Below are positions 26,214-37,044 of a stretch of 64,000 nucleotides of DNA, in pieces (within the stretch, counting starts at the first letter, position 1; each line of letters opens with the position of its first letter). Source of the DNA: G963691885 sp963691885 (GTDB lineage Bacteria > Pseudomonadota > Alphaproteobacteria > UBA8366 > Aestuariispiraceae). The notes under the pieces were generated by a model. That model saw only the letters and a program-made list of their open reading frames with translations. It was not told the origin of the DNA and searched no databases. The DNA is taken from the NCBI GenBank assembly GCA_963691885.1, contig OY829843.1:4030001-4094000 (forward strand). Reading direction: 5' to 3'. Made by a program: the position numbers and the translations under genes.

Positions 26214-27545
26214 GTGGAAAAGACTGATTTTATGATAGCAAGATCTTCACTGTATCGGCTTGGTGGCATCTGCCTGCTCGTGTTTCTGGGCGGGGGTGGC
26301 TTGGGGTTTGGGATTGGTATTCTCTTCACCGATCCAACATCCCGCCCCAGCATTGTCTCAAAGATGCCAGAGCGTTCGTCTGAAGCCGAGAGTGCCACTG
26401 AGACATTAAATGGGGGTTTGTCGGACGGCGCGCCGCTCCCGGTAAAAGTCTTTCGATCTGAAAGCGCGCTCAAAGATTTTGTTTTTGAAGAACCTGTGGA
26501 GGATCTGCCAGCGCCCGCCATTCCGCCACCTGATGAACTGGTGCCGGTTCCACAGCCCCTTGAATTAGAACCTGAATCCGAGCCCGACCCGCCTGAGTTG
26601 CCTCAATTGCAGGTCGATAGAGACATGCAGGAAGAAGTTCGACAGGCCATGGCCCTACCTTCTACTGAGGGTCCAAACAATTCAGCGCCTGCCACACTTG
26701 AAGTCGCCCCCACGGAACCTCTGCGTTCCGAACTTGCAACCGACCTGCCAAACGCAGAGGACGCGGCGCCATCGGAGGTCTCTCAGGATCCGCAGGTCGC
26801 CCTGGCCGTTCCAGCGACGCCAGCGCGTTGGTTGCAGAGATCTCTATCCGTTGCCGTTGATTACACCAAGCCTATGGTTGCCGTCGTTATTGATGATCTG
26901 GGTATCGATCAGAAACGAACACGGCGCATGCTGGCCATGAAGGGCCCGATGACCATGGCCTTTATCCCCTACGGATATAATCTGCGCACGCATGTAGAGG
27001 CGGCAAAGGCGGCGGGGCACGAAGTCATGCTGCACATGCCGATGGAACCCCTAAACCCGGATGTCGATCCCGGTCCGAATGCCTTGCTGACCAGCCTGGA
27101 CAAGGCGGAAAGACAAAAACGCCTGCTTTGGGCGTTTGAACAATTCGACGGTTTTGTTGGCATAAACAATCATATGGGAAGCCGATTTACAGCTTGGCCG
27201 ACCGGTATGCGCGAGGTGCTGAGCGAGTTGAAGGCGAGGGGACTTCTGTTCCTGGACTCAATTACGTCGCAACAGACGGTCGGGTTCAGGATGGCCCGTG
27301 AAATGGGTCTGGCACATGCGACGCGTGACGTTTTTCTGGATCATGACATGTCGCGGCCGGCGGTTGCAAAAGCCCTGAAACAGACGGAAAGACTGGCTTT
27401 GTCGCGGGGGTATGCCGTTGCCATTGGTCACCCCCATGACGGGACAATGGATGAGCTGGAGGTCTGGATAGCCAAGCTGGAAGGGAAAGGCATCCAGCTT
27501 GTACCGATCTCAGCGATAGTGAAGCGCGCCTATCCCCAGGGCTAA
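26214..27545 (+). CDS. divergent polysaccharide deacetylase (YibQ family), membrane-anchored
   Basis: 443 residues. One N-terminal membrane span (LYRLGGICLLVFLGGGGLGFGIGIL-type, residues ~12-40) is followed by a Pro/Glu-rich linker (~55-200) and a C-terminal divergent polysaccharide deacetylase domain: VAVVIDDLGIDQKRT, MAFIPYG, HEVMLHMPMEP, INNHMGSRFT, FLDSITS, GHPHDGT. The family is exported and thought to act on envelope polysaccharide, but its substrate is unproven. GTG 26214 with AAGGGG upstream is the likely start; ATG 26232 is an alternative. It stands alone between trpG and trpE, divergent from one and convergent with the other. Confidence 0.88.
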   Translation: MEKTDFMIARSSLYRLGGICLLVFLGGGGLGFGIGILFTDPTSRPSIVSKMPERSSEAESATETLNGGLSDGAPLPVKVFRSESALKDFVFEEPVEDLPAPAIPPPDELVPVPQPLELEPESEPDPPELPQLQVDRDMQEEVRQAMALPSTEGPNNSAPATLEVAPTEPLRSELATDLPNAEDAAPSEVSQDPQVALAVPATPARWLQRSLSVAVDYTKPMVAVVIDDLGIDQKRTRRMLAMKGPMTMAFIPYGYNLRTHVEAAKAAGHEVMLHMPMEPLNPDVDPGPNALLTSLDKAERQKRLLWAFEQFDGFVGINNHMGSRFTAWPTGMREVLSELKARGLLFLDSITSQQTVGFRMAREMGLAHATRDVFLDHDMSRPAVAKALKQTERLALSRGYAVAIGHPHDGTMDELEVWIAKLEGKGIQLVPISAIVKRAYPQG

Positions 27546-27561
27546 CCGGAATATTGGGATA

Positions 27562-29085
27562 CTAGTTTTGACCGATTGAGAAGCGGACCGCTTCTTCTGC
27601 AGCCCTGACAAGGGCTTTCGCCTTGTTCACGCATTCTTCGTGTTCGCTCTGCGGGTTACTGTCATGGACAATCCCGGCACCGGCCTGGACATGCATAACA
27701 CCGTCCTTCACCACAGCAGTGCGCAGGGTTATACAGGTATCCATTGCACCATCGGCCCCGAAATAGCCAATACAGCCGCCATAGACACCCCGCCGCTGGG
27801 ATTCCAGCTCGTCGATGATCTCCATCGCGCGGACTTTGGGAGCGCCTGAGACCGTGCCGGCCGGGAAACCGGCCATCAGGGCATCCAGAAGATCAATGTC
27901 GTCGCGGGCTTCACCGACCACGTTTGAAACGATATGCATCACATGGCTGTAATACTCGACGATGTTACGGTCGGTTACGCGAACAGTTCCGATTTTGGAA
28001 ACGCGGCCGACATCATTCCGCCCAAGATCCAGCAACATCAGATGTTCTGCCAGCTCTTTGGGGTCATTGATCAGGCTTGTTTCATTTGCCTGGTCTTCCT
28101 CCGCCGTCTTGCCGCGGGGCCTGGTTCCGGCAATCGGGCGAATGGTGACTTCACCGTCGCGCAGGCGGACCAGAATTTCGGGACTGGACCCGACAATAGA
28201 GAAATCGACGCCGCAGGCCCCGCCAAATTCAAGATAGAACAGGAAGGGGGACGGGTTCGTACGACGTAACGCGCGATAGAGTGAGAAAGGCGGCAGGTTA
28301 AACGGGGTTTCAAACCGCTGACTCAGCACGACCTGAAAAATATCACCGTCGACGATGTACTGTTTTGCGGCTTTCACCATGGCCTTATAGGCCTCTGGCG
28401 ACATGTTCGATACCGGGTCCGGCATTTCCTCAATACTGGCGCGGAATCCGGCGCCATGGGGTACGGCGCGTTCCAGGGCGGTACAGGCAGAATCAAGCCG
28501 GGCAATGGCGGCATCATAAGCATCAAACGGGCTGATAGCCGGGTTTGGCCGCACCGGTGTAACGATGGTGATGACGTCTTCGATTGTATCGAAGACCGCA
28601 ATCACTGTTGGGCGCATATAGATACCGTCTGGCACCTCAATCGCCGGGTCATTGGCGTTTGGAATATTCTCCGCCAGGCGAACCGTGTCGTAACTCATAT
28701 ACCCGAACAGGCCCGCTGCCATCGGCGGCACCTGTGCTGGCAGGTCAATGCGGCTTTCGGCCAAGAGATCCCTCAGCGAATCCAGTGTTCCGGCTTCTTC
28801 CGGTTCAAACCGGGAGGACCCTTCGAGGGCGCGCCGGTTGATCTCTGCCTGATTGCCCTGACAGCGCCAGATCAGATCCGGTTTGATCCCGATGAAAGAA
28901 TAGCGGCCCCGGATGGCACCACCTTCGACAGATTCAAGGAGGAACGCATTGGGACGCCCGCCAGCCAACTTCATGAAAGCAGAAACAGGGGTCTCCAGAT
29001 CTGCAACAACGCGGGTCCAGACAACCTGAGGCTTGTTGTCGTCATAGAGGCGTGCAAAGTCGTCTGGTTCCGGGAAAACCTGCAT
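27562..29085 (-). CDS. trpE: anthranilate synthase component I
   Basis: Chorismate-utilising subunit of anthranilate synthase, 507 residues. The N-terminal part has the feedback-binding LLESVEGG, and the catalytic half has VVLSQRF, PSPFLFYLEFG, GSSPEILVRL, RPIAGTRPRG, DLGRNDVGRV and GFPAGTVSGAPKVRAMEIIDELE. Full length. Located 50 bases downstream of ppiD on the same strand, so possibly cotranscribed with it; no Trp-rich leader peptide is evident in that gap. Confidence 0.98.
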   Translation of the reverse strand: MQVFPEPDDFARLYDDNKPQVVWTRVVADLETPVSAFMKLAGGRPNAFLLESVEGGAIRGRYSFIGIKPDLIWRCQGNQAEINRRALEGSSRFEPEEAGTLDSLRDLLAESRIDLPAQVPPMAAGLFGYMSYDTVRLAENIPNANDPAIEVPDGIYMRPTVIAVFDTIEDVITIVTPVRPNPAISPFDAYDAAIARLDSACTALERAVPHGAGFRASIEEMPDPVSNMSPEAYKAMVKAAKQYIVDGDIFQVVLSQRFETPFNLPPFSLYRALRRTNPSPFLFYLEFGGACGVDFSIVGSSPEILVRLRDGEVTIRPIAGTRPRGKTAEEDQANETSLINDPKELAEHLMLLDLGRNDVGRVSKIGTVRVTDRNIVEYYSHVMHIVSNVVGEARDDIDLLDALMAGFPAGTVSGAPKVRAMEIIDELESQRRGVYGGCIGYFGADGAMDTCITLRTAVVKDGVMHVQAGAGIVHDSNPQSEHEECVNKAKALVRAAEEAVRFSIGQN

Positions 29086-29135
29086 CGGACAGGGGCCTTT
29101 CTAGCCGGTTCGGGTTATCTGGATTTTTCGGTGGA

Positions 29136-31025
29136 TCAATAAAGTTGATCAACGACATCCTGATCGATGGTGACGTCGGTCCGCTCCTGCAGGGCGGCAC
29201 GCAACTGAATCAGCAGATCGCCGCTTAAACCAATGGCCAGCTGCTGGCCCAATTGATCAATTGCCTCAGCAGTTTCTGCACTGGCGCTGTTCGTTTCATC
29301 AACCCGGGAAAGGACCGCGATCATGTAACTGTCTGCAGCACGACCCATGGTTACATCGCCAACCGAGCCTTCAAACAATGCGGCACGGACATCAACCGGA
29401 AGCGGGACGTTGCCGCCGGACTGACGGGTGAAGGGACCAGTACCTGTCACTTCAACGCCACGCTGGGCGGCCAATTCAGTCAGGGGTGTACCGTTGCTGA
29501 GGGCAGATACCAGACTTGTTGCTTGATCCTCTGCGGCAAGGAACCGTTGTTCGGCAATCCAGGCTTCGATCACCGCCGGGCGCACCTCATCCAATTCCGG
29601 AATGCGCGTTTCTTCGATTGAATCCGTGCGAAGGACGAAATACCCGTCATTCTCGGTCTGCTCCAACAGGCTGTCGACACCTTGATCGGTGTCAAACAAT
29701 GTTGCGATAAACTGGCCGGGAGAGGGGATTTCAGCACCAGATCCAAACGGGGTCTGGCCGGACTGATTCACGGCTTCAATCTTCGCAACCTCAAGACCCA
29801 GAACACCCGCAGCTTCTTCCAGGGTCGCGCCGCCGCCAAGTTGATCATCCAGATCTGTGGAAAGGCGATAGACACTCTCAATCGCGTCATTGAGGGCAAT
29901 ATCCCGCTTCAACCGGTCCCGGACCTCGTCAAGGGGCTGGGCACCGCCTTCCGCCACCTCGGTGACAGATACCAGGAACCAGCCGAAAATGCCTTCGCCC
30001 GGCTCGCTGACGGAACCCGGTTCTGCCGAGAACGCGGCTGCGGCCACATTTTCATCAAGTATGTCAGATTGCGAAACACTTCCGAGATCGAGGCTCTCGG
30101 CAGAATCCCCGGTCAGTTCCACACCCACATCCGTGAAATCTTCACCCGCCTTGATGCGATCAAAGGCTGCCTGTGCGGTTTCCTGGTCAGGAAGCAGCAT
30201 CTGTAACACGGACCGGCGCTCCGGCGTCGTGAACTCGTCAATGCGTTCATTATAAGAGGCGGCAATCTGATCTTCCGTCACCGTAATATCTTCAGCCAGA
30301 TCGGCAGCACTGATATAAAGGTAAGATGCGCCACGATATTCAGGGCGACGGAAATCTTCATTCCGGGTCGAGAAGAACTCACTCAGCTCTGAATCGCCCG
30401 GCAGTCCGACAGCTGCATTCTGATCGATTGGCAGCGACAGGATGTCCGCTTCGCGGGCCTCGTTACGGAACTCATAGATCGACTTTGAGAGCACTGAGGG
30501 GGCACTTGCCCCTGCAATCAGGGATTCCAGCAGTTGTTGCCGGGCCACTTCCTGACGCATCGAGGCGACATAGGCCGCTTCACTGGTGCCGCTCACCGCC
30601 AGAAATTGTTCAAAACGGCCGCGCTGAAACTGGCCCAGATTGTCCCGGAAAAGCGCGTTGTTCTGAATGGCACTGATCACAACCTCATCAGATGCGGTCA
30701 AACCCATGTTAAAGGCTTCCTGATCAACCACCTGCTGGGCGACCAGACCGTCAAGGACGCGATTGGCAAGACCCAGCTGACGGGCCTGGTCCGGATCAAT
30801 GCCGCCAAGGTTGAGCCGGTTCAGTTCCGAGCGATAGGCGATATCGAGATCCCGAATGGAGATTTCGGTTTCCCCGACATAGGCCGCCGTTGTGCCCTCA
30901 TGGGCCGGTGACAGAAAATCGCTGACGCCCCAAAGTGCGAAACTGATAATCAACAGGCCAAAGAGAAAGATTTTGGCAAAAAGCGAGCCAGCGGATTTCC
31001 GCATTGCAGCGAGCATTTGGGGCAC
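29136..31025 (-). CDS. ppiD: PpiD-like periplasmic peptidyl-prolyl isomerase
   Basis: 629 residues. One N-terminal membrane anchor (IFLFGLLIISFALWGVSDF, residues ~19-37) is followed by a SurA-N-like helical chaperone domain (residues ~45-200), a parvulin domain (ERRSVLQMLL...GEDFTDVGVE...LGSVSQ, residues ~265-365) and a C-terminal SurA-like part. It resembles PpiD, a chaperone at the periplasmic exit of the Sec channel; whether isomerase activity remains is uncertain. The ppiD-trpE order is common in alphaproteobacteria. The 295-base gap to tpiA upstream has only a short inverted repeat (31148-31168). Confidence 0.92.
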   Translation of the reverse strand: MPQMLAAMRKSAGSLFAKIFLFGLLIISFALWGVSDFLSPAHEGTTAAYVGETEISIRDLDIAYRSELNRLNLGGIDPDQARQLGLANRVLDGLVAQQVVDQEAFNMGLTASDEVVISAIQNNALFRDNLGQFQRGRFEQFLAVSGTSEAAYVASMRQEVARQQLLESLIAGASAPSVLSKSIYEFRNEAREADILSLPIDQNAAVGLPGDSELSEFFSTRNEDFRRPEYRGASYLYISAADLAEDITVTEDQIAASYNERIDEFTTPERRSVLQMLLPDQETAQAAFDRIKAGEDFTDVGVELTGDSAESLDLGSVSQSDILDENVAAAAFSAEPGSVSEPGEGIFGWFLVSVTEVAEGGAQPLDEVRDRLKRDIALNDAIESVYRLSTDLDDQLGGGATLEEAAGVLGLEVAKIEAVNQSGQTPFGSGAEIPSPGQFIATLFDTDQGVDSLLEQTENDGYFVLRTDSIEETRIPELDEVRPAVIEAWIAEQRFLAAEDQATSLVSALSNGTPLTELAAQRGVEVTGTGPFTRQSGGNVPLPVDVRAALFEGSVGDVTMGRAADSYMIAVLSRVDETNSASAETAEAIDQLGQQLAIGLSGDLLIQLRAALQERTDVTIDQDVVDQLY

Positions 31026-31320
31026 TCCCGGTTCAGTGTTCAGGATGCATAGTTATGCATCGGATCTTTGTCCTGCAATCATCGACCGCGCCCCTTGTCC
31101 CAAGACGCTTTGAAAATGGCCGAAACCCTGCAAGGCGGTGGATCATAGAAGCGGTCACCTAGCGCTTCAAGCCACGATTTGTCGCGATCAACTGATTGGG
31201 ATCGACTTTGTTGAATGAAGTTGGTGGATCCTCGGAACTGGCACAGTCCGGGCACCCGTGATACATCCGGATCCTCTACCCGCAATTCGGTAAAACACCC
31301 CTGAACAGGAAACAGCACTC

Positions 31321-32088
31321 ATGAGCAATGACCGTCAATATCTGATCGCCGGAAACTGGAAAATGAACATGTTAAAGACCGACGGTATGGCGCTCGCGGC
31401 GGCAATTGCGGAAGGTTCTGCCGGACGGTCCTGTGAGCTGCTGGTTTGCCCGCCTGCCCAATTGCTGTTCCCGGTTCGCAAGGCGATTGGCGACGCCAAT
31501 GTGTCATCCGGTGCCCAAGATTGTGCAATTCCTGTATCCGGCGCGCATACGGGCGATATCAGCGCGGCGATGATTGTGGATGCCGGGGCGAGCCACGTCA
31601 TTCTGGGGCATTCGGAACGCCGGGCTGATCATGGAGAGGATGATGCAACCGTCTGTGCGAAGGTGAAAGCCGCGCAGGAAGCGGGGTTGATGCCGGTCGT
31701 CTGCGTTGGAGAGACAGAAGGCGAACGTGATGAGGACCGGACCATGTCGGTTATTTCCGCGCAGTTGGAAGGATCGGTTCCTGAGAGCTCGACAGCTGCC
31801 GACCTCGTGATTGCTTATGAACCGGTTTGGGCGATTGGAACGGGACGGACGGCAACGCCGGAACAGGCTCAGGAGGTCCATGCCCATATCCGTGGCGAAC
31901 TTGCGAGACTGCTAGGGGATGCGGAAGCCGAGGGAACCCGGATCCTGTATGGTGGATCCATGAAACCGACCAATGCGGCAGAGCTTCTCGCCCAGCCCGA
32001 TGTTGATGGCGGTCTGATTGGCGGGGCCAGCCTGAAAGCCGAAGATTTCCTGGCAATTGCGGATGCTGCAGATGCGCGGGTGGCATAG
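31321..32088 (+). CDS. tpiA: triosephosphate isomerase
   Basis: Interconverts dihydroxyacetone phosphate and glyceraldehyde 3-phosphate, 255 residues. The TIM-barrel motifs AGNWKMN (catalytic Lys), ILGHSERR (catalytic His), YEPVWAIGTG (catalytic Glu), RILYGGSMKP and GGLIGGASL are all intact. ATG 31321 follows ACAGGAAACAGC. Followed by secG and pyrG, a conserved alphaproteobacterial arrangement. Confidence 0.98.
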   Translation: MSNDRQYLIAGNWKMNMLKTDGMALAAAIAEGSAGRSCELLVCPPAQLLFPVRKAIGDANVSSGAQDCAIPVSGAHTGDISAAMIVDAGASHVILGHSERRADHGEDDATVCAKVKAAQEAGLMPVVCVGETEGERDEDRTMSVISAQLEGSVPESSTAADLVIAYEPVWAIGTGRTATPEQAQEVHAHIRGELARLLGDAEAEGTRILYGGSMKPTNAAELLAQPDVDGGLIGGASLKAEDFLAIADAADARVA

Positions 32089-32298
32089 CCTCATATACAG
32101 CAGCGCCAGAGAAGTTCTGCAAAAGTGAAATTCGATGAAAAGGTGGCTGGCTAAATTGCCCCAACTCGTTTATTAACGCGCGCGAGATTGTTGTTTCCCC
32201 TTGAATTCCCTTGGGAACATGCGAAATACAGGGCAGGTTCCGGCCATCTGATAGAGTAAAATGTGGAACCGCCAGAAGAGTGGAAGACCAGAAAAGCC

Positions 32299-32640
32299 AT
32301 GGAAGTCATACTGCTAATCGTTCATTTGCTGATCGCGATCGCGTTGGTTGTCGTAGTTCTGCTCCAGCGCAGTGAAGGCGGTGCCCTGGGCATTGGCGGC
32401 GGTGGCGGCGGTGGCGGCGGCGGTGTTGGCGGCGGCATCTTCAGCGCGCGCGGCACGGCAAATGCCCTGACCCGGGCGACCGCAATCCTGGCCACCATGT
32501 TTATGTGCTCCAGTCTGTTTCTGGCCATTCTGGCCGGCGGTGGCAGCTCCGGTTCGTCCATCCTCGATTCGGCTCCGGCGCCCGCGGCGGCCCCGACAGC
32601 ACCTTTGAGTGATGAACCAGCGGTACCTCTGTCCCAGTAA
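32299..32640 (+). CDS. secG: preprotein translocase subunit SecG
   Basis: Small subunit of the SecYEG channel, 113 residues, with two membrane spans (ILLIVHLLIAIALVVVVLL and AILATMFMCSSLFLAILA). The signature QRSEGGALGIGG is followed by a run of glycines and GGIFSARGTANALTR, typical of alphaproteobacterial SecG. The C terminus is Ala/Pro-rich. I use ATG 32299 (start of the hydrophobic segment); an in-frame GTG at 32263 would add 12 polar residues. Confidence 0.95.
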   Translation: MEVILLIVHLLIAIALVVVVLLQRSEGGALGIGGGGGGGGGGVGGGIFSARGTANALTRATAILATMFMCSSLFLAILAGGGSSGSSILDSAPAPAAAPTAPLSDEPAVPLSQ

Positions 32641-32773
32641 GACCCCAAAACCTCAGTAAAATCGGGCAGCTTTCTGGCGCTCGGAAAGTGCGATAGGGGA
32701 AAATAACGTTTTCCCCCTCCGAACCGTGTTTTTTTGTTTAGTGCTCACTCAGGAATTGGTAGTCTCTACGCCC

Positions 32774-34417
<1,644 letters not shown>

Positions 34418-34441
34418 AGCCGCCCTGTTGGAGCACTTATC

Positions 34442-35296
34442 ATGAGTTTTAAAACTGGTCCCGTTTCAGTTGGTCCGGTCCAGTTTGGCAATGATCTGCC
34501 GTTCACGCTTATTGCCGGGCCTTGCCAGATGGAGAGCCGTCAGCATGCCATGGAGATGACGGACGCGATCCAGCAGATCACGAACCGGGTCGGGATCGGC
34601 TTTGTGTACAAGACATCCTTTGATAAGGCCAATCGGACATCCAGCAGCGCTGCGCGCGGTCTTGGCCTGGTCAAAGCAATGGATGTTTTCGCCGAAATCC
34701 GTGAAACCTATAAATGTCCTGTACTGACGGATATTCACAGCATCGAACAATGTGAACCTGTCGCAGAACATGTTGATGTCTTGCAGATTCCGGCTTTCTT
34801 GTGCCGACAGACAGACCTGCTGGTCGCCGCAGCCAAGACCGGTCGCGTTATCAATGTGAAGAAAGGCCAGTTCCTGGCCCCCTGGGACATGAAGAACGTG
34901 GTGGCCAAACTCGAAGATGCGGGCAATCCGAATGTTCTGGTGACCGAACGGGGCGCGAGTTTTGGCTACAACACACTGGTAACCGATTTCCGCGGGTTGC
35001 CGATTATGGCGGAACAGACAGGCAAACCGGTGATTTTTGATGCCACCCATTCGGTACAGCAGCCCGGCGGGCAGGGGACCAGTTCCGGCGGTCAGCGAGA
35101 ATTTGTGCCGATTCTGGCGCGTGCCGCAATTGCTGTTGGCGTAGCCGGTGTCTTTATGGAGACGCATCAGGATCCGGATAATGCCCCGTCTGATGGCCCG
35201 AATATGGTGCCTTTGCACCAGTTGGAAGATCTGTTGTTCCAGTTGAAGGCCTTTGACGATCTTTCGAAATCATCCCTGGCGAAAGCCGCTGAATAA
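34442..35296 (+). CDS. kdsA: 3-deoxy-8-phosphooctulonate synthase (KDO 8-phosphate synthase)
   Basis: Condenses arabinose 5-phosphate and PEP for the LPS inner core, 284 residues. Motifs: LIAGPCQMES, FVYKTSFDKANRTSSSAARG, LTDIHS, LQIPAFLCRQTDLL, VKKGQFLAPWDM, ERGASFGYN, FDATHSVQQPG and METHQDPDNAPSDGPN. The Cys in PCQME and NVKKGQF context are family features. Directly downstream of pyrG, upstream of eno. Confidence 0.98.
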   Translation: MSFKTGPVSVGPVQFGNDLPFTLIAGPCQMESRQHAMEMTDAIQQITNRVGIGFVYKTSFDKANRTSSSAARGLGLVKAMDVFAEIRETYKCPVLTDIHSIEQCEPVAEHVDVLQIPAFLCRQTDLLVAAAKTGRVINVKKGQFLAPWDMKNVVAKLEDAGNPNVLVTERGASFGYNTLVTDFRGLPIMAEQTGKPVIFDATHSVQQPGGQGTSSGGQREFVPILARAAIAVGVAGVFMETHQDPDNAPSDGPNMVPLHQLEDLLFQLKAFDDLSKSSLAKAAE

Positions 35297-35333
35297 CCCA
35301 ACCACGCCCGATCAAACCCTTGGAGAATAAGTA

Positions 35334-36608
35334 ATGACTGCAATTGTCGATGTACTGGCTCGTGAAATACTGGATAGCCGGGGCAACCCGACGGTTGAGG
35401 TAGATGTGCATCTGGAAGAGGGTTCCTTTGGCCGCGCCGCCGTGCCAAGTGGTGCATCGACAGGGGCTCATGAGGCGCACGAACTCCGCGATGGTGGTGA
35501 GCGCTACGGCGGGAAAGGGGTTCGTGATGCGGTTGATGCCGTTAATGGTGAGATTTTTGATCTGATCAGCGGCCTGGATGCAGAAGACCAGGTCAAGATC
35601 GACGACATGATGATCGCCCTGGATGGCACCGCGAACAAATCCCGCCTGGGTGCGAACGCGATGCTGGGCGTGTCGCTGGCCGTCGCCAAAGCAGCGGCAG
35701 ATGCCTCAAACCTGCCGCTCTATCGGTATGTGGGGGGCAGTTTTGCGCGGACGCTTCCGGTCCCGATGATGAATATCGTCAATGGTGGCGAGCATGCTGA
35801 TAACCCGATTGATATCCAAGAATTCATGGTGATGCCGGTCAGCGCGACCTCAATTGCCGAGGCTGTTCGCGCGGGCGCAGAGACTTTTGCTGCCTTGCGG
35901 TCGCGCCTGAAAAAAGCGGGCCATAACACCAATGTTGGTGATGAAGGTGGATTTGCACCAGCCCTTGGGTCAGCCCGTGAAGCCCTTGATTTCATTTCCA
36001 GTTCTGTTGAGGATACCGGCCTGAAACTGGGCGATGATATGGTTTTTGCGCTGGATTGTGCATCCACCGAATATTATCGCGATGGCCGTTACGTTCTGTC
36101 TGGTGAGGGTTTGGACCTGGATCCGGAAGGCCATGTCGATTATCTGGCCAATCTTGCGAAGGATTATCCGATCCTGTCGATTGAAGACGGTATGGCGGAA
36201 GATGACTGGGCAGGCTGGAAGGCTCTGACAGAGCGGATCGGTGATAAGGTCCAGCTTGTTGGCGATGATCTGTTCGTGACGAACCCTATTCGCCTTGCTG
36301 ACGGTATTTCACAAGGCGTGGCCAATGCTATTCTGGTCAAGGTAAACCAGATCGGGACGCTGACAGAGACCCTTCACGCCGTTGAAATGGCCCATCGCGA
36401 TGGGTATCGGGCGGTGATGTCCCATCGGTCCGGCGAGACAGAGGATGCGACCATCGCTGATTTGGCGGTTGCTACAAATTGCGGGCAGATCAAAACCGGT
36501 TCACTTAGTCGTTCGGATCGTTTGGCCAAGTACAATCAGTTGCTTCGGATCGAACAGGAATTAGGTCCTGCAGCACAATATGCAGGTCGTTCTGCCCTTC
36601 GTGGCTAG
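35334..36608 (+). CDS. eno: enolase
   Basis: Interconverts 2-phosphoglycerate and phosphoenolpyruvate, 424 residues. Motifs: REILDSRGNPTVEVD, VPSGASTGAHEAHELRD, NGGEHADN, GDEGGFAPAL, SIEDGMAEDDW, VGDDLFVTN, KVNQIGTLTET and MSHRSGETED; catalytic Lys and Glu regions are intact. Also a component of RNA degradosomes in other bacteria. ATG 35334 follows TTGGAGAATAAGT. Confidence 0.99.
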   Translation: MTAIVDVLAREILDSRGNPTVEVDVHLEEGSFGRAAVPSGASTGAHEAHELRDGGERYGGKGVRDAVDAVNGEIFDLISGLDAEDQVKIDDMMIALDGTANKSRLGANAMLGVSLAVAKAAADASNLPLYRYVGGSFARTLPVPMMNIVNGGEHADNPIDIQEFMVMPVSATSIAEAVRAGAETFAALRSRLKKAGHNTNVGDEGGFAPALGSAREALDFISSSVEDTGLKLGDDMVFALDCASTEYYRDGRYVLSGEGLDLDPEGHVDYLANLAKDYPILSIEDGMAEDDWAGWKALTERIGDKVQLVGDDLFVTNPIRLADGISQGVANAILVKVNQIGTLTETLHAVEMAHRDGYRAVMSHRSGETEDATIADLAVATNCGQIKTGSLSRSDRLAKYNQLLRIEQELGPAAQYAGRSALRG

Positions 36609-36615
36609 GGAATGT

Positions 36616-36714
36616 GAATCGCGGTTAACCCGTTTGAATCGCTAAATGAATCGCCGATAACTTTTTCGGAATTGGGGTCGTTTTATCGTTGACGCGGACT
36701 CGTCGACGTGATTC
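36616..36714 (+). promoter_or_regulatory. GANTC cluster with CtrA-like half-site upstream of ftsB
   Basis: Five GANTC sites lie in 99 bases: GAATC at 36616, 36636 and 36648, GACTC at 36697, and GATTC at 36710. A TTAACC half-site is at 36625-36630. In alphaproteobacteria GANTC is methylated by CcrM and read by GcrA, and TTAACC-type sites bind CtrA. This region between eno and ftsB therefore looks like a cell-cycle-controlled promoter. Confidence 0.6.
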
Positions 36715-36723
36715 GCTGTACCC

Positions 36724-37044
36724 ATGGCAGTGATGATAGAAATGCAGCGACGGTTTCGTCAGGTCCTCTTCCCGGTGATCGGGGCCTGTGTTCTGTCCTA
36801 TTTTGCTTATCACACAGTTCAGGGTGACCGTGGGCTGCTGTCCTATTGGCGTGTATCGCAAGAGGTAGAACGTGTTGAAACCCGGTTGAGCACCCTGACT
36901 GCGGAACGGGAGGTTCAGGAATTGCGGGTTGCTTCAATGCGGAATTCACGCATGGATCTGGACCTGCTCGAGGAGCAATCGAGAGAGACTTTTAACGTTG
37001 TTCACCCGGATGATATATTGATTTATCTCAATAAGAGCCAATAA
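36724..37044 (+). CDS. ftsB: septum formation initiator FtsB/DivIC family
   Basis: 106 residues. A short cytoplasmic N terminus, one membrane span (VLFPVIGACVLSYFAYHTV, residues ~14-32), then GDRGLLSYWRVSQEVERVETRLSTL, a periplasmic coiled coil of the FtsB type, and a C-terminal LEEQSRETFNVVHPDDILIYL. FtsB bridges FtsQ and FtsL in the divisome. No good ribosome binding site precedes ATG 36724; ATG 36733 and 36742 are in frame, so the exact start is open. The location after eno is the usual one. Confidence 0.9.
   Translation: MAVMIEMQRRFRQVLFPVIGACVLSYFAYHTVQGDRGLLSYWRVSQEVERVETRLSTLTAEREVQELRVASMRNSRMDLDLLEEQSRETFNVVHPDDILIYLNKSQ

Noticed and set aside
29086..29135. A tryptophan leader peptide upstream of trpE
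   Set aside because: The 50-base gap to ppiD has no start codon followed by tandem Trp codons and no terminator/antiterminator pair. The trpG upstream frame has only one Trp codon.
31026..31320. 79-codon minus-strand frame in the ppiD-tpiA gap
   Set aside because: No family, poor composition and no ribosome binding site; the gap is better read as a divergent promoter region.
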